Of a stretch of DNA of 64,000 nt, positions 9,021 through 18,376 are shown one piece after another (the first letter of the stretch is position 1; each line of letters begins with the position of its first letter). This DNA is from Yersinia rohdei ATCC 43380 (lineage in GTDB: Bacteria > Pseudomonadota > Gammaproteobacteria > Enterobacterales > Enterobacteriaceae). Location: NCBI RefSeq assembly GCF_000173775.1, contig NZ_ACCD01000008.1:62001-126000 (forward strand). The letters run 5' to 3'. The translations under genes and the position numbers were made by a program. The notes below the pieces were generated by a model. That model saw only the letters and a program-made list of their open reading frames with translations. It was not told where the DNA came from and searched no databases.

Positions 9021-9188
9021 GGGGGTAGCAAGTCTTTTGTCGATAACAGCGTCAACAACTTCCACGTCGGCAGTAACCATCCCGGCGGTGTCAGCGGGGC
9101 AGAAACCAAGCGGATGTTGCTGGAGGTGGTGGAAGAACGGGAGCGTAAACGCCGCGCGGCGCAGCGTTCAAATATGGCGACGGATTAA
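9003..9188 (+). pseudogene. P2-type tail tape-measure protein T, C-terminal remnant
   Basis: This frame is open to a stop at 9186-9188. It reads through GGSKSFVDNSVNNFHVGSN, then an amphipathic helix rich in E, R and K (MLLEVVEERERKRRAAQRS). That helix resembles the extreme C-terminus of P2-like T proteins. It is followed 11 bases later by the start of a U-like gene, the order found in P2 (T then U). Confidence 0.6.
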
Positions 9189-9199
9189 GGGATGTGCTG

Positions 9200-9334
9200 A
9201 TGATGTTAATTCTCGGGCTGTTTGTGTTTCAGTTGCAGACGGTGCCCTATCAAACGCTGGCGCGCTCGGTGGATTATCGCTGGCCGTCGAACAGCCGGGT
9301 TGTCGGCGACCTAACTGCAACTCCAATTATTTAG
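9200..9334 (+). pseudogene. P2-type tail protein U, truncated N-terminus
   Basis: MMLILGLFVFQLQTVPYQTL, continuing through YRWPSNSRV, is a clear match to the start of P2 gpU. After about 36 residues it runs into an ERIC-type repeat end and stops at 9334; normal gpU is about 160 residues. The break point coincides with the repeat, so the deletion or insertion junction is visible in the sequence. Confidence 0.8.
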
Positions 9335-9339
9335 GGTAT
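9308..9339. repeat. ERIC-type repeat end at the prophage/host junction
   Basis: CTAACTGCAACTCCAATTAT, followed by TTAGGGTATA, corresponds to the conserved 3' arm (ctgcaactccaatgactttgggtata) seen at 24624-24690 and 42852-42979. Only this arm is present, fused directly to the broken U gene. Confidence 0.6.
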
Positions 9340-9375
9340 ATACTAACGGTCCTTAAATATCATTTGGGATGAGTT

Positions 9376-10278
9376 ATGGATCCGCAATATGCGCGACTGG
9401 TTAAAGCTGCTGCGCTCTGTGCCACAGGGCTGGCATCAACCTTACTGATTATTAAAATTTTTGCCTGGTGGCATACCGGATCGGTGAGTTTGTTAGCGGC
9501 GCTAGTTGACTCGCTGGTGGATTTGGCAGCCTCACTGACCAACCTTTTTGTTATTCGCTATTCCCTACAACCTGCCGATGAAGAACATACTTTTGGCCAT
9601 GGTAAAGCTGAATCACTGGCTGCATTGGCACAAAGCATGTTTATTTCTGGCTCGGCGTTATTCTTGTTCTTGACGGGTTTCCAGCATTTAGCTTCACCGG
9701 AGCCGCTGCAAGATCCTAGTATAGGTATCTGGGTAACGTTAGTCGCATTATTCAGTACACTGATATTAGTCACATTTCAGCGCTGGGTAGTAAAAAAAAC
9801 TCACAGCCAGGCCATTCGTGCCGATATGTTGCACTATCAATCTGACGTCATGATGAATGGTGCTATTCTTATTGCATTGGCATTAAGTTGGTATGGCTTC
9901 CACCGCGCAGATGCATTATTTGCATTGGGCATAGGTGTTTATATTCTTTATAGCGCATTGCGTATGGGATATGAGGCGGTACAAGCCTTGTTGGATCGCG
10001 CCTTGCCTGATGTAGAGCGGCAGGAGATTATTGAAATTGTGATGTCATGGCCGGGTGTGATTGGTGCCCATGACTTACGCACCCGTCAATCAGGGCCGAC
10101 ACGGTTTATTCAACTTCATCTTGAAATGGAAGATATGCTGCCATTGATGGAAGCGCATGTTTTAGCGGAACAAGTTGAGCGGGCATTATTGCATCGTTTC
10201 CCAGGTGCAGATGTTCTTATCCATCAAGATCCCAGTTCGGTGGTGCCAAAAGATCGCCATGCGCATTGGGAGTTATAA
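9376..10278 (+). CDS. fieF: Cation-efflux pump FieF (ferrous iron/zinc)
   Basis: Cation diffusion facilitator in the inner membrane that exports Fe2+/Zn2+ in exchange for protons. Six membrane segments are predicted in the first 210 residues. The transport-site residues are all present: Asp45 and Asp49 ([10 protein letters not shown]), His153 and Asp157 (HYQSD). [14 protein letters not shown] is the family loop, and a C-terminal cytosolic metal-binding dimer domain (about 210-300) follows. The 300-residue length is exact for E. coli YiiP/FieF. Its upstream region is replaced by the prophage remnant; in E. coli cpxP lies directly upstream. Confidence 0.96.
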   Translation: MDPQYARLVKAAALCATGLASTLLIIKIFAWWHTGSVSLLAALVDSLVDLAASLTNLFVIRYSLQPADEEHTFGHGKAESLAALAQSMFISGSALFLFLTGFQHLASPEPLQDPSIGIWVTLVALFSTLILVTFQRWVVKKTHSQAIRADMLHYQSDVMMNGAILIALALSWYGFHRADALFALGIGVYILYSALRMGYEAVQALLDRALPDVERQEIIEIVMSWPGVIGAHDLRTRQSGPTRFIQLHLEMEDMLPLMEAHVLAEQVERALLHRFPGADVLIHQDPSSVVPKDRHAHWEL

Positions 10279-10368
10279 TTTCTTCATCAATCATTGCTAC
10301 ATTAGATAAGTAAAATCTGGTGACATAATGGATTGGTTATGAGGAAAATACCGCCAAATGGCATGACT

Positions 10369-10380
10369 TGAATCAATTCA
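10369..10380. promoter_or_regulatory. Cra-type operator upstream of pfkA
   Basis: TGAATCAATTCA is a perfect palindrome matching the TGAATC-n2-TTCA core of the Cra (FruR) site. It precedes a TATAAT at 10396-10401, so it overlaps the likely -35 region. Cra represses pfkA in E. coli, which supports the call. Binding not tested. Confidence 0.6.
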
Positions 10381-10510
10381 GCTTGGTGTTTTTGCTATAA
10401 TATTCGATATTAAGCTTATAAAGCTGATTTTCTGTACTGTTCACCTGTGCAAGTCATAATCGGCAAATAAAGAATTCTAAAAAATCGCATCTACAAGTTC
10501 AGAGGTAGTC

Positions 10511-11494
10511 ATGGTCAAGAAAATCGGTGTACTCACAAGCGGCGGTGACGCGCCAGGTATGAACGCAGCCATTCGTGGGGTTGTTCGTGCAGCTTTGTCA
10601 GCAGGATTAGAAGTTTACGGTATTGAAGATGGCTATCTCGGCTTGTACGAAAATCGTATGAGAAAACTCGACCGCTATAGCGTGTCAGATATGATTAACC
10701 GTGGCGGTACCTTCCTGGGTTCTGCACGTTTTCCTGAGTTTCGTGACCCGGAAAAACGTCAAGTTGCCATAAAAAACATGAAAGACCGTGGTATCGATGG
10801 TTTAGTGGTTATTGGTGGTGACGGTTCTTACGCGGGTGCAGACTTGCTGACCAAAGAAGGCGGCATTCATTGTGTCGGCTTACCGGGTACCATTGATAAC
10901 GACGTGGCCGGTACTGACTACACCATCGGTTTCTTCACCGCGTTGGGTACTGTCGTTGAAGCTATTGACCGCTTACGTGATACCTCTTCTTCACATCAGC
11001 GCATTTCTATTGTGGAAGTGATGGGGCGCTATTGCGGTGATTTGACTCTGGCTGCGGCTATCGCTGGGGGCTGTGAGTTTATTGCTATCCCTGAAGTTGA
11101 ATTTAAACGTGATGATTTGGTTGAAGAAATCAAAGCCGGTATTGCCAAAGGCAAGAAGCACGCTATCGTTGCCATCACGGAAAAGCTGGACAATATCGAT
11201 GAGCTGGCTAAATACATTGAAAAAGAAACTGGCCGTGAAACCCGTGGCACAGTATTGGGCCATATCCAACGCGGCGGTGCTCCGGTAGCTTATGACCGGA
11301 TTCTGGCTTCCCGTATGGGCGCTTATGCGGTTGATTTGCTGTTACAAAATCATGACTATGCGCACGGCGGTTTCTGCGTAGGCGTACAGAATGAGAAAAT
11401 GGTGCATGAATTAATCTCTGTTTGTATCGCACCAGAGAACAAGAAAAGTAAATTTAAAGAAGATTGGTACGACACGGCGAAAAAACTGTTCTAA
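10511..11494 (+). CDS. pfkA: ATP-dependent 6-phosphofructokinase I
   Basis: Commits glucose to glycolysis by phosphorylating fructose-6-phosphate with ATP; an allosteric cytosolic tetramer. Visible motifs: the N-terminal [21 protein letters not shown] site, GGDGSYAGA, the catalytic loop [16 protein letters not shown] with the general-base Asp near 128, and [10 protein letters not shown]. The 327-residue length is a few longer than E. coli (320) because of a basic C-terminal tail. It has an AGAGGT ribosome site. It is monocistronic between fieF and sbp, with its own terminator. Confidence 0.97.
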   Translation: MVKKIGVLTSGGDAPGMNAAIRGVVRAALSAGLEVYGIEDGYLGLYENRMRKLDRYSVSDMINRGGTFLGSARFPEFRDPEKRQVAIKNMKDRGIDGLVVIGGDGSYAGADLLTKEGGIHCVGLPGTIDNDVAGTDYTIGFFTALGTVVEAIDRLRDTSSSHQRISIVEVMGRYCGDLTLAAAIAGGCEFIAIPEVEFKRDDLVEEIKAGIAKGKKHAIVAITEKLDNIDELAKYIEKETGRETRGTVLGHIQRGGAPVAYDRILASRMGAYAVDLLLQNHDYAHGGFCVGVQNEKMVHELISVCIAPENKKSKFKEDWYDTAKKLF

Positions 11495-11512
11495 AACAGC
11501 AATAGCCTGCAA

Positions 11513-11540
11513 AAAAAGCCTCCGCTTGCGGGGGCTTTTT
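11513..11540 (+). terminator. Rho-independent terminator of pfkA
   Basis: AAAAAGCCTCCGC pairs with GCGGGGGCTTTTT around a two-base TT loop (one G-T pair), followed by T-rich sequence, 19 bases after the pfkA stop. Confidence 0.92.
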
Positions 11541-11808
11541 GCATTTATCCCCATCCCCTTTCAAGTTGCAGTTGTATTGGTAACTTGCGGCCATCCGAAT
11601 TATAGATTTATGCAAACTCATCAAGGCGCTCTCTGTGCTTTGACAGCGATTAGGTATCACCAGCTATATTTCGTATTGATATAACCGGAAGTTTTTTATT
11701 CTTTAATTGAACGGAAAGTTTCTGGCACGCTCTGTATCAAGCCAACCAATTAGGTTGATTACTGATTAACAATTTATGTTAAGAACAATAATTCTGGGGA
11801 GCGGGTCA

Positions 11809-12798
11809 ATGCGTAAATGGGGTGTAGGTCTGTCATTACTGCTGTTGGCATCAGGTGCTATGGCGAAAGATATTCAATTGCTGAATGTGTCATATGATCC
11901 GACACGCGAATTTTATCAAGAATATAACCAGGCATTCAGTAAGCATTGGCAACAGCAAACCGGCGACAAAGTGACAGTGCGTCAATCACATGGCGGCTCT
12001 GGTAAGCAAGCGACCTCGGTGATTAATGGTATTGAGGCGGACGTAGTGACTCTGGCTTTGGCTTATGATGTCGATGCTATTGCTGAGCGCGGTCGTATTG
12101 ATAAAAACTGGATTAAGCGCCTGCCGGATAACTCCGCGCCATACACTTCAACGATTGTATTTTTGGTACGAAAAGGGAATCCGAAGCAGATTCATGATTG
12201 GTCTGATTTAGTTAAACCGGGCATTTCGGTTATCACACCTAATCCTAAAACCTCTGGCGGTGCGCGCTGGAATTATCTGGCGGCTTGGGGTTACGCGTTA
12301 GAGCACAACAATAACGATCAGGCCAAGGCGCAAGAATTTGTCAAAACGTTGTATAAGAATGTCGAAGTGCTGGATTCTGGTGCGCGTGGCGCGACCAATA
12401 CTTTTGTGGAACGCGGCATTGGTGATGTGTTGATTGCTTGGGAAAACGAAGCCCTGCTGGCGGTGAATGAAGTCGGTAAAGACCAGTTTGATATCGTGAC
12501 GCCAAGTGTTTCTATTCTGGCGGAGCCCACAGTCTCGGTGGTGGATAAAGTGGTTGATAAGCGCGGCACTCGTGATGTCGCTGATGCTTATCTCAAGTAC
12601 CTGTATTCGCCCGAAGGCCAGACGATAGCCGCTAAGAATTACTATCGCCCACGCGATGCAGCCGTTGCTGCTAAGTTTGCCAGTGAATTCCCACAACTGA
12701 AGCTATTTACCATTGATGAAGTCTTTGGCGGCTGGACGAAAGCACAGCAAGAACATTTTGCGACCGGCGGTATTTTTGATGAGATAAGCAAACGTTAA
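11809..12798 (+). CDS. sbp: Periplasmic sulfate-binding protein
   Basis: Binds sulfate (and thiosulfate) in the periplasm for the CysTWA ABC importer. The start at 11809 ([21 protein letters not shown]) gives a good signal peptide with AMA-KD cleavage and 329 residues, identical in length to E. coli Sbp; a GGGGAG site lies just upstream. An alternative ATG at 11776 would add 11 residues and spoil the signal peptide. Family signatures [17 protein letters not shown] and [10 protein letters not shown] are present. The permease genes are not adjacent. Confidence 0.95.
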   Translation: MRKWGVGLSLLLLASGAMAKDIQLLNVSYDPTREFYQEYNQAFSKHWQQQTGDKVTVRQSHGGSGKQATSVINGIEADVVTLALAYDVDAIAERGRIDKNWIKRLPDNSAPYTSTIVFLVRKGNPKQIHDWSDLVKPGISVITPNPKTSGGARWNYLAAWGYALEHNNNDQAKAQEFVKTLYKNVEVLDSGARGATNTFVERGIGDVLIAWENEALLAVNEVGKDQFDIVTPSVSILAEPTVSVVDKVVDKRGTRDVADAYLKYLYSPEGQTIAAKNYYRPRDAAVAAKFASEFPQLKLFTIDEVFGGWTKAQQEHFATGGIFDEISKR

Positions 12799-12816
12799 AT
12801 AAAATACTCGTGGATG

Positions 12817-12855
12817 CAATGCCCGTGAGTTAACACTTGCGGGCATTTTGTTTTG
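12817..12855 (+). terminator. Rho-independent terminator of sbp
   Basis: AATGCCCG pairs with CGGGCATT around a 13-base loop, followed by TTGTTTTGTT. Confidence 0.85.
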
Positions 12856-12995
12856 TTGGTCATATTTATCCTTGATTAGTTTTCAGTATTATTTCCTTTC
12901 TTACAAATAATCCCCGTCCAATTCGCCTGGCTGTCTTAAATCCGCTATTTAATTATTTTGGCTAATAGAGTTTGGTCATTTATGTGGAGAAGATT

Positions 12996-13790
12996 ATGCA
13001 TATTGGAAATAGTCATAGGAGTTTAAATTCTACTCTTGAAGACAATGATGAAAATTGTTCTTTATTAAATACGCCATCAAATCGAAATCACCTGCCATTA
13101 GGGCATAGTATTGATGAGTCAGATTTTGAGGTATTAGCCTCCTTGAAGTGTGAAGGCCAAAAGGTAATCGATAATTACACTCTACCCATCATAGCGAATC
13201 TTAATGACGATGATATCAAACTTCCTGATAGTGCTACAAATATGAAAGAATTGATGGTGATACTATCAAAAGAAGTCAATCGTAATGGCAAGCCACCTCT
13301 ATTCCTACGGCCATTAGGCGCGATACTTGCTTTCTTTGGGGTACATGGTTTTTTCCAAACTAATTGTGTCTCTTGCGCTACCTCGGTGATTGATAGCTTA
13401 GCGGATAGCGTCTTATATAGAGCAGTGCCGGAATTACGGGGTGCGAATGTTGCAGGAAATATGACTGAGTTACGTCAGTCAGGAAAATCTGCCACAGAAG
13501 TTATCAAATATTTAAGTAAATTAAATGAAAATGATAATTTAATTGGCCTGCTCGCTATTCATCGCCAACCCAGCTGGTGGCGCACATTATTGAGTTCGAC
13601 AGAAGGGCACGCCTGTAATGTGATTAAGCTGACAGGCAGTAATACCGTTCATTTTCTTGATACTCAAAAGAAAATTTATTTTAGCTATGACCGAGATAAG
13701 ATTACCGAAAGCAATCATGAGATAAAGAAATTCCTTGGCTCAATTGGCCCGAGAGGAATTGATCTATGGACAGGTAGGGCGAAAAATTAA
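12996..13790 (+). CDS. Putative papain-fold (Tox-PL/OspI-like) effector or toxin protein
   Basis: 264 residues from the ATG at 12996 (GGAGA site upstream; the ATG at 12972 lies in leader sequence). A polar, low-complexity N-terminus (1-100) precedes a compact C-terminal domain. That domain carries an NCVSC motif (Cys124), GHACN (His205) and FLDTQ (Asp222, Gln224). This Cys/His/Asp order with NC, GHxxN and DxQ contexts is typical of papain-fold toxin and glutamine-deamidase domains. The Cys-His (81) and His-Asp (17) spacings resemble those of Shigella OspI (C62/H145/D160). There is no signal peptide and no immunity-like neighbour. It occupies the place of cdh in E. coli, and its 5' half is AT-rich, which suggests transfer. 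The fold is inferred from motifs; the substrate is unknown. Confidence 0.6.
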   Translation: MHIGNSHRSLNSTLEDNDENCSLLNTPSNRNHLPLGHSIDESDFEVLASLKCEGQKVIDNYTLPIIANLNDDDIKLPDSATNMKELMVILSKEVNRNGKPPLFLRPLGAILAFFGVHGFFQTNCVSCATSVIDSLADSVLYRAVPELRGANVAGNMTELRQSGKSATEVIKYLSKLNENDNLIGLLAIHRQPSWWRTLLSSTEGHACNVIKLTGSNTVHFLDTQKKIYFSYDRDKITESNHEIKKFLGSIGPRGIDLWTGRAKN

Positions 13791-13794
13791 TATT

Positions 13795-13823
13795 AAAAAG
13801 CCGGAGCAATAACCCCGGCTTAA
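13795..13823. terminator. Bidirectional terminator between the papain-fold gene and tpiA
   Basis: AAGCCGG pairs with CCGGCTT around AGCAATAAC, with A-rich sequence on the left. It can serve both the upstream + strand gene and the - strand tpiA. Confidence 0.75.
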
Positions 13824-13844
13824 TCAGTAACTAAAAAGCGAAAA

Positions 13845-14642
<798 letters not shown>

Positions 14643-14740
14643 TCAATAAAAATGACTGCCCGACAGGCAGTTTACCTGTCCAACAGTATAGAGATGATTG
14701 GCGGTAATGGCTTTGCTTTTCGTCATTAATTACGGTGAGA

Positions 14741-15346
14741 TTATGCTTCAGAGAGTGAAAGCTTAATCGGTTCAACAGCGAAAGTTAGCCCCTTTTCGCC
14801 ATTATCTGCCACAACATAGCGAATTGCGCCGACAGGATGGGCGTAGAAAGACGAACCTTTACCTTGCACCAGCAGTTTCTGCACACTTTCGATACTTTGT
14901 TCTGTCGTGAGGGTGGGTTCAAACTGGCGCATTAGTGCCGCCATATAACTAATTGCGACTTTGCGAGCGGCTTTCTCTTCTGTTCCTTTGATAGGCAAAT
15001 AGGTGATTTGTAAGGTCTTAATCTTCCCCGTGCCCTTCTCCAATGCGGTTGAAGCATAAAGGTTTTCATTAATTTTACTGGCTGCGCGAGTCAGTGGCGG
15101 GGCATTATCTTTTACGCTAATGGCATGAAATTCACTGATAGGTAATGCTGGATTGGCGTGATTGTAACGCTCGCGAAATTTTACCAGTGTTAACTCAAAA
15201 GTGGGCGCGCCAGAAAGCAGATAAGGCGCCGTTGGCTTGGCCTCTTCTGTTGGTTGCGCACTGCCATCGGTGGGATCGGCATGAGCGCGACTCACTGTTG
15301 CTATCAGCAGCAGTATTGCCAGCATTGCGGTGATTTCATTTCTCAT
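14741..15346 (-). CDS. yiiQ: YiiQ-like periplasmic protein (DUF1454)
   Basis: Uncharacterised enterobacterial protein always found beside tpiA. 201 residues with a Sec signal peptide (MRNEITAMLAILLLIATVSRAHA, cleavage near AHA-DPT), so periplasmic. The mature part contains a YLSGAP-FELTL segment and mixed alpha/beta sequence with no catalytic motif that I can name. It is upstream of tpiA on the same strand and divergent from yiiR. Confidence 0.85.
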   Translation of the reverse strand: MRNEITAMLAILLLIATVSRAHADPTDGSAQPTEEAKPTAPYLLSGAPTFELTLVKFRERYNHANPALPISEFHAISVKDNAPPLTRAASKINENLYASTALEKGTGKIKTLQITYLPIKGTEEKAARKVAISYMAALMRQFEPTLTTEQSIESVQKLLVQGKGSSFYAHPVGAIRYVVADNGEKGLTFAVEPIKLSLSEA

Positions 15347-15507
15347 GACTTACGCCGTGGTTCGAAGTGTATAGGGGATTAAAGCGGTAATCGGGGGTGA
15401 TTGTCAAAATTCACTGCAAAGATTATCGGTTACTTGGGGTGTTAGGTTACACTTTGCCGCTGCCATATCAACTCTGGGTTATATCAGGTAAACGGATTGG
15501 ATCATCG

Positions 15508-15942
15508 ATGACAATACAGCAATGGTGTTTCTCGTTTAAAGGCCGTATCGGGCGACGAGATTTTTGGATCTGGATTGGCCTGTGGCTACTGGCAATGCTG
15601 GTTATTTTTACCTTGGCGGGGAAAGATTGGCTGCCTACTCAAACCGCAGCTTTTGCTGTCGTTTTTTTATTGTGGCCAACGGCTGCCGTGGTGGTCAAAC
15701 GGCTGCATGATCGTAATAAGGCCGGTTGGTGGGCATTATTGGTGGTACTGGCCTGGATGCTAATGGCCGGTAACTGGCAGATGCTGGCCCCTATTTGGCA
15801 ATGGGGCGTTGGGCGATTTATTCCCACCCTTATCCTGGTCATGATGTTGATCGACTGCGGCGCATTTCTTGGTACTGATGGCGAGAACCGTTTTGGTGCC
15901 GAAACAGTGGCAGTCAAGTTTTTGGCTGATAAAGCACAGTAA
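15508..15942 (+). CDS. yiiR: YiiR-like inner-membrane protein (DUF805)
   Basis: Small membrane protein of the DUF805 family, function unknown. The N-terminal CFSFKGRIGRRDFWIW signature of DUF805 follows the ATG at 15508, giving 144 residues (E. coli YiiR is about 146). Four hydrophobic segments follow, with RLHDRNKAGWWAL between them. An in-frame ATG at 15397 would add 37 residues without family support, so the later start is preferred although its ribosome site (GGAT) is weak. Confidence 0.85.
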   Translation: MTIQQWCFSFKGRIGRRDFWIWIGLWLLAMLVIFTLAGKDWLPTQTAAFAVVFLLWPTAAVVVKRLHDRNKAGWWALLVVLAWMLMAGNWQMLAPIWQWGVGRFIPTLILVMMLIDCGAFLGTDGENRFGAETVAVKFLADKAQ

Positions 15943-16004
15943 AACCAAAGGGCGCAATCGCGCCCTGTAATCTCGAATATCGCCAATCCTGCTTATTACC
16001 AAAC

Positions 16005-16751
16005 TTACCAATACTGCTCGCTGGTCATATGCCCCGGCTTGCGGCGAAAATGTTTACGCATCTCGCGTTGGTCTTTCAGCAATTGCTGGGTATCTCGCAC
16101 CATTTGCGGGTTACCACACAACATCACATGGCTATCTTGCGCATCAATTTTCAAGCCGACGGCTGCTTCCAGTGAGCCATTTTCAATCAGTGCTGGAACT
16201 CTGCCAGTTAATGAACCGGGGGATTTCTCGCGGCTCACAATGGTCTGGATCCGTAGTTTGCCGTTGTAATTTTGCTCAAGTTGTTGCATGAGTGGCAGGT
16301 AACTGAGGTCACGGGCAAAGCGGGCGGCATGTACTAACACGATATTTTTGAACCGCTCCAAATCGCGCCCTTCCTGCAAGATAGACAAATAAGGCCCAAT
16401 GGCGGTGCCGGTTGCCAGCATCCATAACGTCTCGCAATCCGGCACTTCTTCCAAAACAAAGAATCCGGCGGCTTGCTTAGTTACCATCACTTCATCGCCG
16501 ACCGCCAGTTGGTCCAGCCGTGGGCTGAGTTTCCCCTCTGGTACCGTCACCAGATAAAACTCCAGGTTATCGTCGCTCGGTGCGTTGACGTAGGAGTAAG
16601 CCCGCTGCACCCGCTCACCATTAATATCTAATGCCAGCTTGGCAAATTGCCCGGCGGTAAAGGGGTCGACGGGTGCATTAACCCGGATACTAAACAACGC
16701 ATCTGTCCAGTGTTCGACGTGAGTAATCTTGCCACTAACCCATTCAGCCAT
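16005..16751 (-). CDS. fpr: Ferredoxin/flavodoxin-NADP+ reductase
   Basis: FAD enzyme that moves electrons from NADPH to flavodoxin/ferredoxin, supporting SoxRS and Fe-S related reactions. The FAD site RAYSYVNAPS is in the N-terminal barrel, and the NADP-binding ATGTAIGPYLSIL is in the C-terminal Rossmann part. The sequence ends in the aromatic tail EQYW, with a C-terminal Trp as in the bacterial subclass. 248 residues match E. coli. Confidence 0.96.
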   Translation of the reverse strand: MAEWVSGKITHVEHWTDALFSIRVNAPVDPFTAGQFAKLALDINGERVQRAYSYVNAPSDDNLEFYLVTVPEGKLSPRLDQLAVGDEVMVTKQAAGFFVLEEVPDCETLWMLATGTAIGPYLSILQEGRDLERFKNIVLVHAARFARDLSYLPLMQQLEQNYNGKLRIQTIVSREKSPGSLTGRVPALIENGSLEAAVGLKIDAQDSHVMLCGNPQMVRDTQQLLKDQREMRKHFRRKPGHMTSEQYW

Positions 16752-17127
16752 AGTTATGGTCCCTGTTATTCAGTGATGCCAAAAGCGCAGGCGTATTTTA
16801 AGGGATCTTGTTGAAAAGTATTATCGATTAAATGTTATGCCCTGCGATAGCAGCAGTGGGCTACCTGACGATAATCTTCATAATTTTAGGTATGTGGCCC
16901 AATATCGCTCAATAGACCAACAAAACCGTGCTGCCCACAAATCTGGACACTTTACTTTACGAGGTTGGTGTTTTTATCTGCCAGTATACGATTTTGCAAT
17001 ATGTCGTGCTGGCTCGCTAAAAAATATGAATTTGTTAGCTTATGCGCCAATAGTGAGGTGTGCCCCAAAATGCAGCTTTTTCGCCGCGGGATGGGACACG
17101 AAGTCCGGCTAACAATTAGTTAAGATA
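16752..17127. other. fpr-emrD intergenic region
   Basis: 376 bases between the divergent fpr and emrD starts. It must hold both promoters. I find no convincing operator, repeat or RNA. A 91-codon frame here (16837-17112) has no ribosome site and no recognisable content. Confidence 0.5.
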
Positions 17128-18312
17128 ATGAGAAAAATAGAGAATTTTCACCTGCTAGTCATGTTGATGTTATTGGTTGCTGTCGGGCAAATGGCGCAAA
17201 CTATTTATGTCCCGATTATTGCGGATATCGCCCGTGATTTATCGGTTCGTACTGGTGCGGTACAGCGCGTGATGGCGGCATATTTGTTGACCTATGGCTG
17301 CTCGCAATTGATTTATGGGCCGCTTTCTGACCGAGTCGGACGTCGCCCGGTCATTTTGGCGGGGATGATGATATTTATGTTGGGCGCATTGGGAGCTTGG
17401 CTGGCAGAGAGCTTGACGATGCTGGTGGCCGCCAGTGCTTTGCAAGGGATGGGCACGGGCGTTGCCGGTGTGATGGCGCGCACAATGCCGCGAGATTTAT
17501 ATGCAGGTACGGAGCTACGTTATGCCAACAGCATGTTAAACATGGGGATTCTAGTCAGCCCGCTCTTGGCCCCGGTCATCGGTGGGGTGCTGGCCAGTCT
17601 GTTTGGTTGGCGTGCTTGTTATGCATTTCTGCTCCTTTTGTGTGGCGGTGTCGCATTTTGTATGTTCCGCTGGTTACCGGAAACCCGTCCGCAACATACT
17701 GAAAAACGGCGAATGTTAGCCAGTTTCCGTTTGTTATTATCTGACCGCGCGTTTAGCTGCTATTTAGTGATGCTGATTGGGGCGCTGGCGGGTATTGCGG
17801 TGTTTGAGGCCAGTGCTGGTGTGTTGATGGGCGGTGTGCTGGGGTTGAGTGGGGTGACGGTCAGTATCTTATTTATCCTGCCGATCCCTGCTGCGTTCTT
17901 TGGTGCGTGGTATGCCGGCCGTGATGGTAAAACCTTCCATCACCTGATGTGGCACTCAGTAATTAGCTGCCTGTTGGCGGGGGGGATGATGTGGATCCCC
18001 AGCTGGTTTGGCATCATGAATATCTGGACATTAGTGATACCGGCGGCGCTGTTCTTCTTTGGCGCGGGGATGCTGTTCCCGCTCGCCACTACCGGCGCTA
18101 TGGAGCCATTTCCCTATCTGGCGGGTGCGGCTGGGGCTTTGGTCGGCGGGTTACAAAATGTGGGTTCAGGTTTAGCAACCTGGCTATCAGCCATGCTGCC
18201 ACAAACCGGGCAGTTCAGTCTGGGGCTGTTGATGTTTGCTATGGCGTTGCTGATTTTACTGTGTTGGTGGCCATTATCCTTGCACATGCAACCGCAAGAG
18301 CACCGCGTTTAA
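17128..18312 (+). CDS. emrD: Multidrug efflux MFS transporter EmrD
   Basis: Drug:H+ antiporter of the 12-helix MFS, inner membrane. MRKIENFHLLVMLMLLVAVGQMAQTIYVPIIADIA is the EmrD-like first helix. Motif A appears as YGPLSDRVGRRPVIL, and motif C-like Gly-rich helix 5 as GILVSPLLAPVIGG. 394 residues as in E. coli. It sits next to fpr in the conserved order and is convergent with glpX. Confidence 0.93.
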   Translation: MRKIENFHLLVMLMLLVAVGQMAQTIYVPIIADIARDLSVRTGAVQRVMAAYLLTYGCSQLIYGPLSDRVGRRPVILAGMMIFMLGALGAWLAESLTMLVAASALQGMGTGVAGVMARTMPRDLYAGTELRYANSMLNMGILVSPLLAPVIGGVLASLFGWRACYAFLLLLCGGVAFCMFRWLPETRPQHTEKRRMLASFRLLLSDRAFSCYLVMLIGALAGIAVFEASAGVLMGGVLGLSGVTVSILFILPIPAAFFGAWYAGRDGKTFHHLMWHSVISCLLAGGMMWIPSWFGIMNIWTLVIPAALFFFGAGMLFPLATTGAMEPFPYLAGAAGALVGGLQNVGSGLATWLSAMLPQTGQFSLGLLMFAMALLILLCWWPLSLHMQPQEHRV

Positions 18313-18324
18313 TTAACAGATAAC

Positions 18325-18355
18325 ACGGGCACCACTGACTTAGGTGCCCGTTTTT
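18325..18355. terminator. Bidirectional terminator between emrD and glpX
   Basis: ACGGGCACC pairs with GGTGCCCGT around ACTGACTTA, followed by TTTTT on the + strand. Confidence 0.88.
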
Positions 18356-18376
18356 ATTCCATTTTTACGTGTTGGC

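Noticed and set aside
9037-9372. 111-codon + strand frame across the prophage junction
   Set aside because: It is out of frame with the T and U fragments, whose own frames carry the phage similarity, and it runs across the repeat into the host region.
16837-17112. 91-codon frame upstream of emrD
   Set aside because: No Shine-Dalgarno, no recognisable domain, and located in the divergent promoter region.
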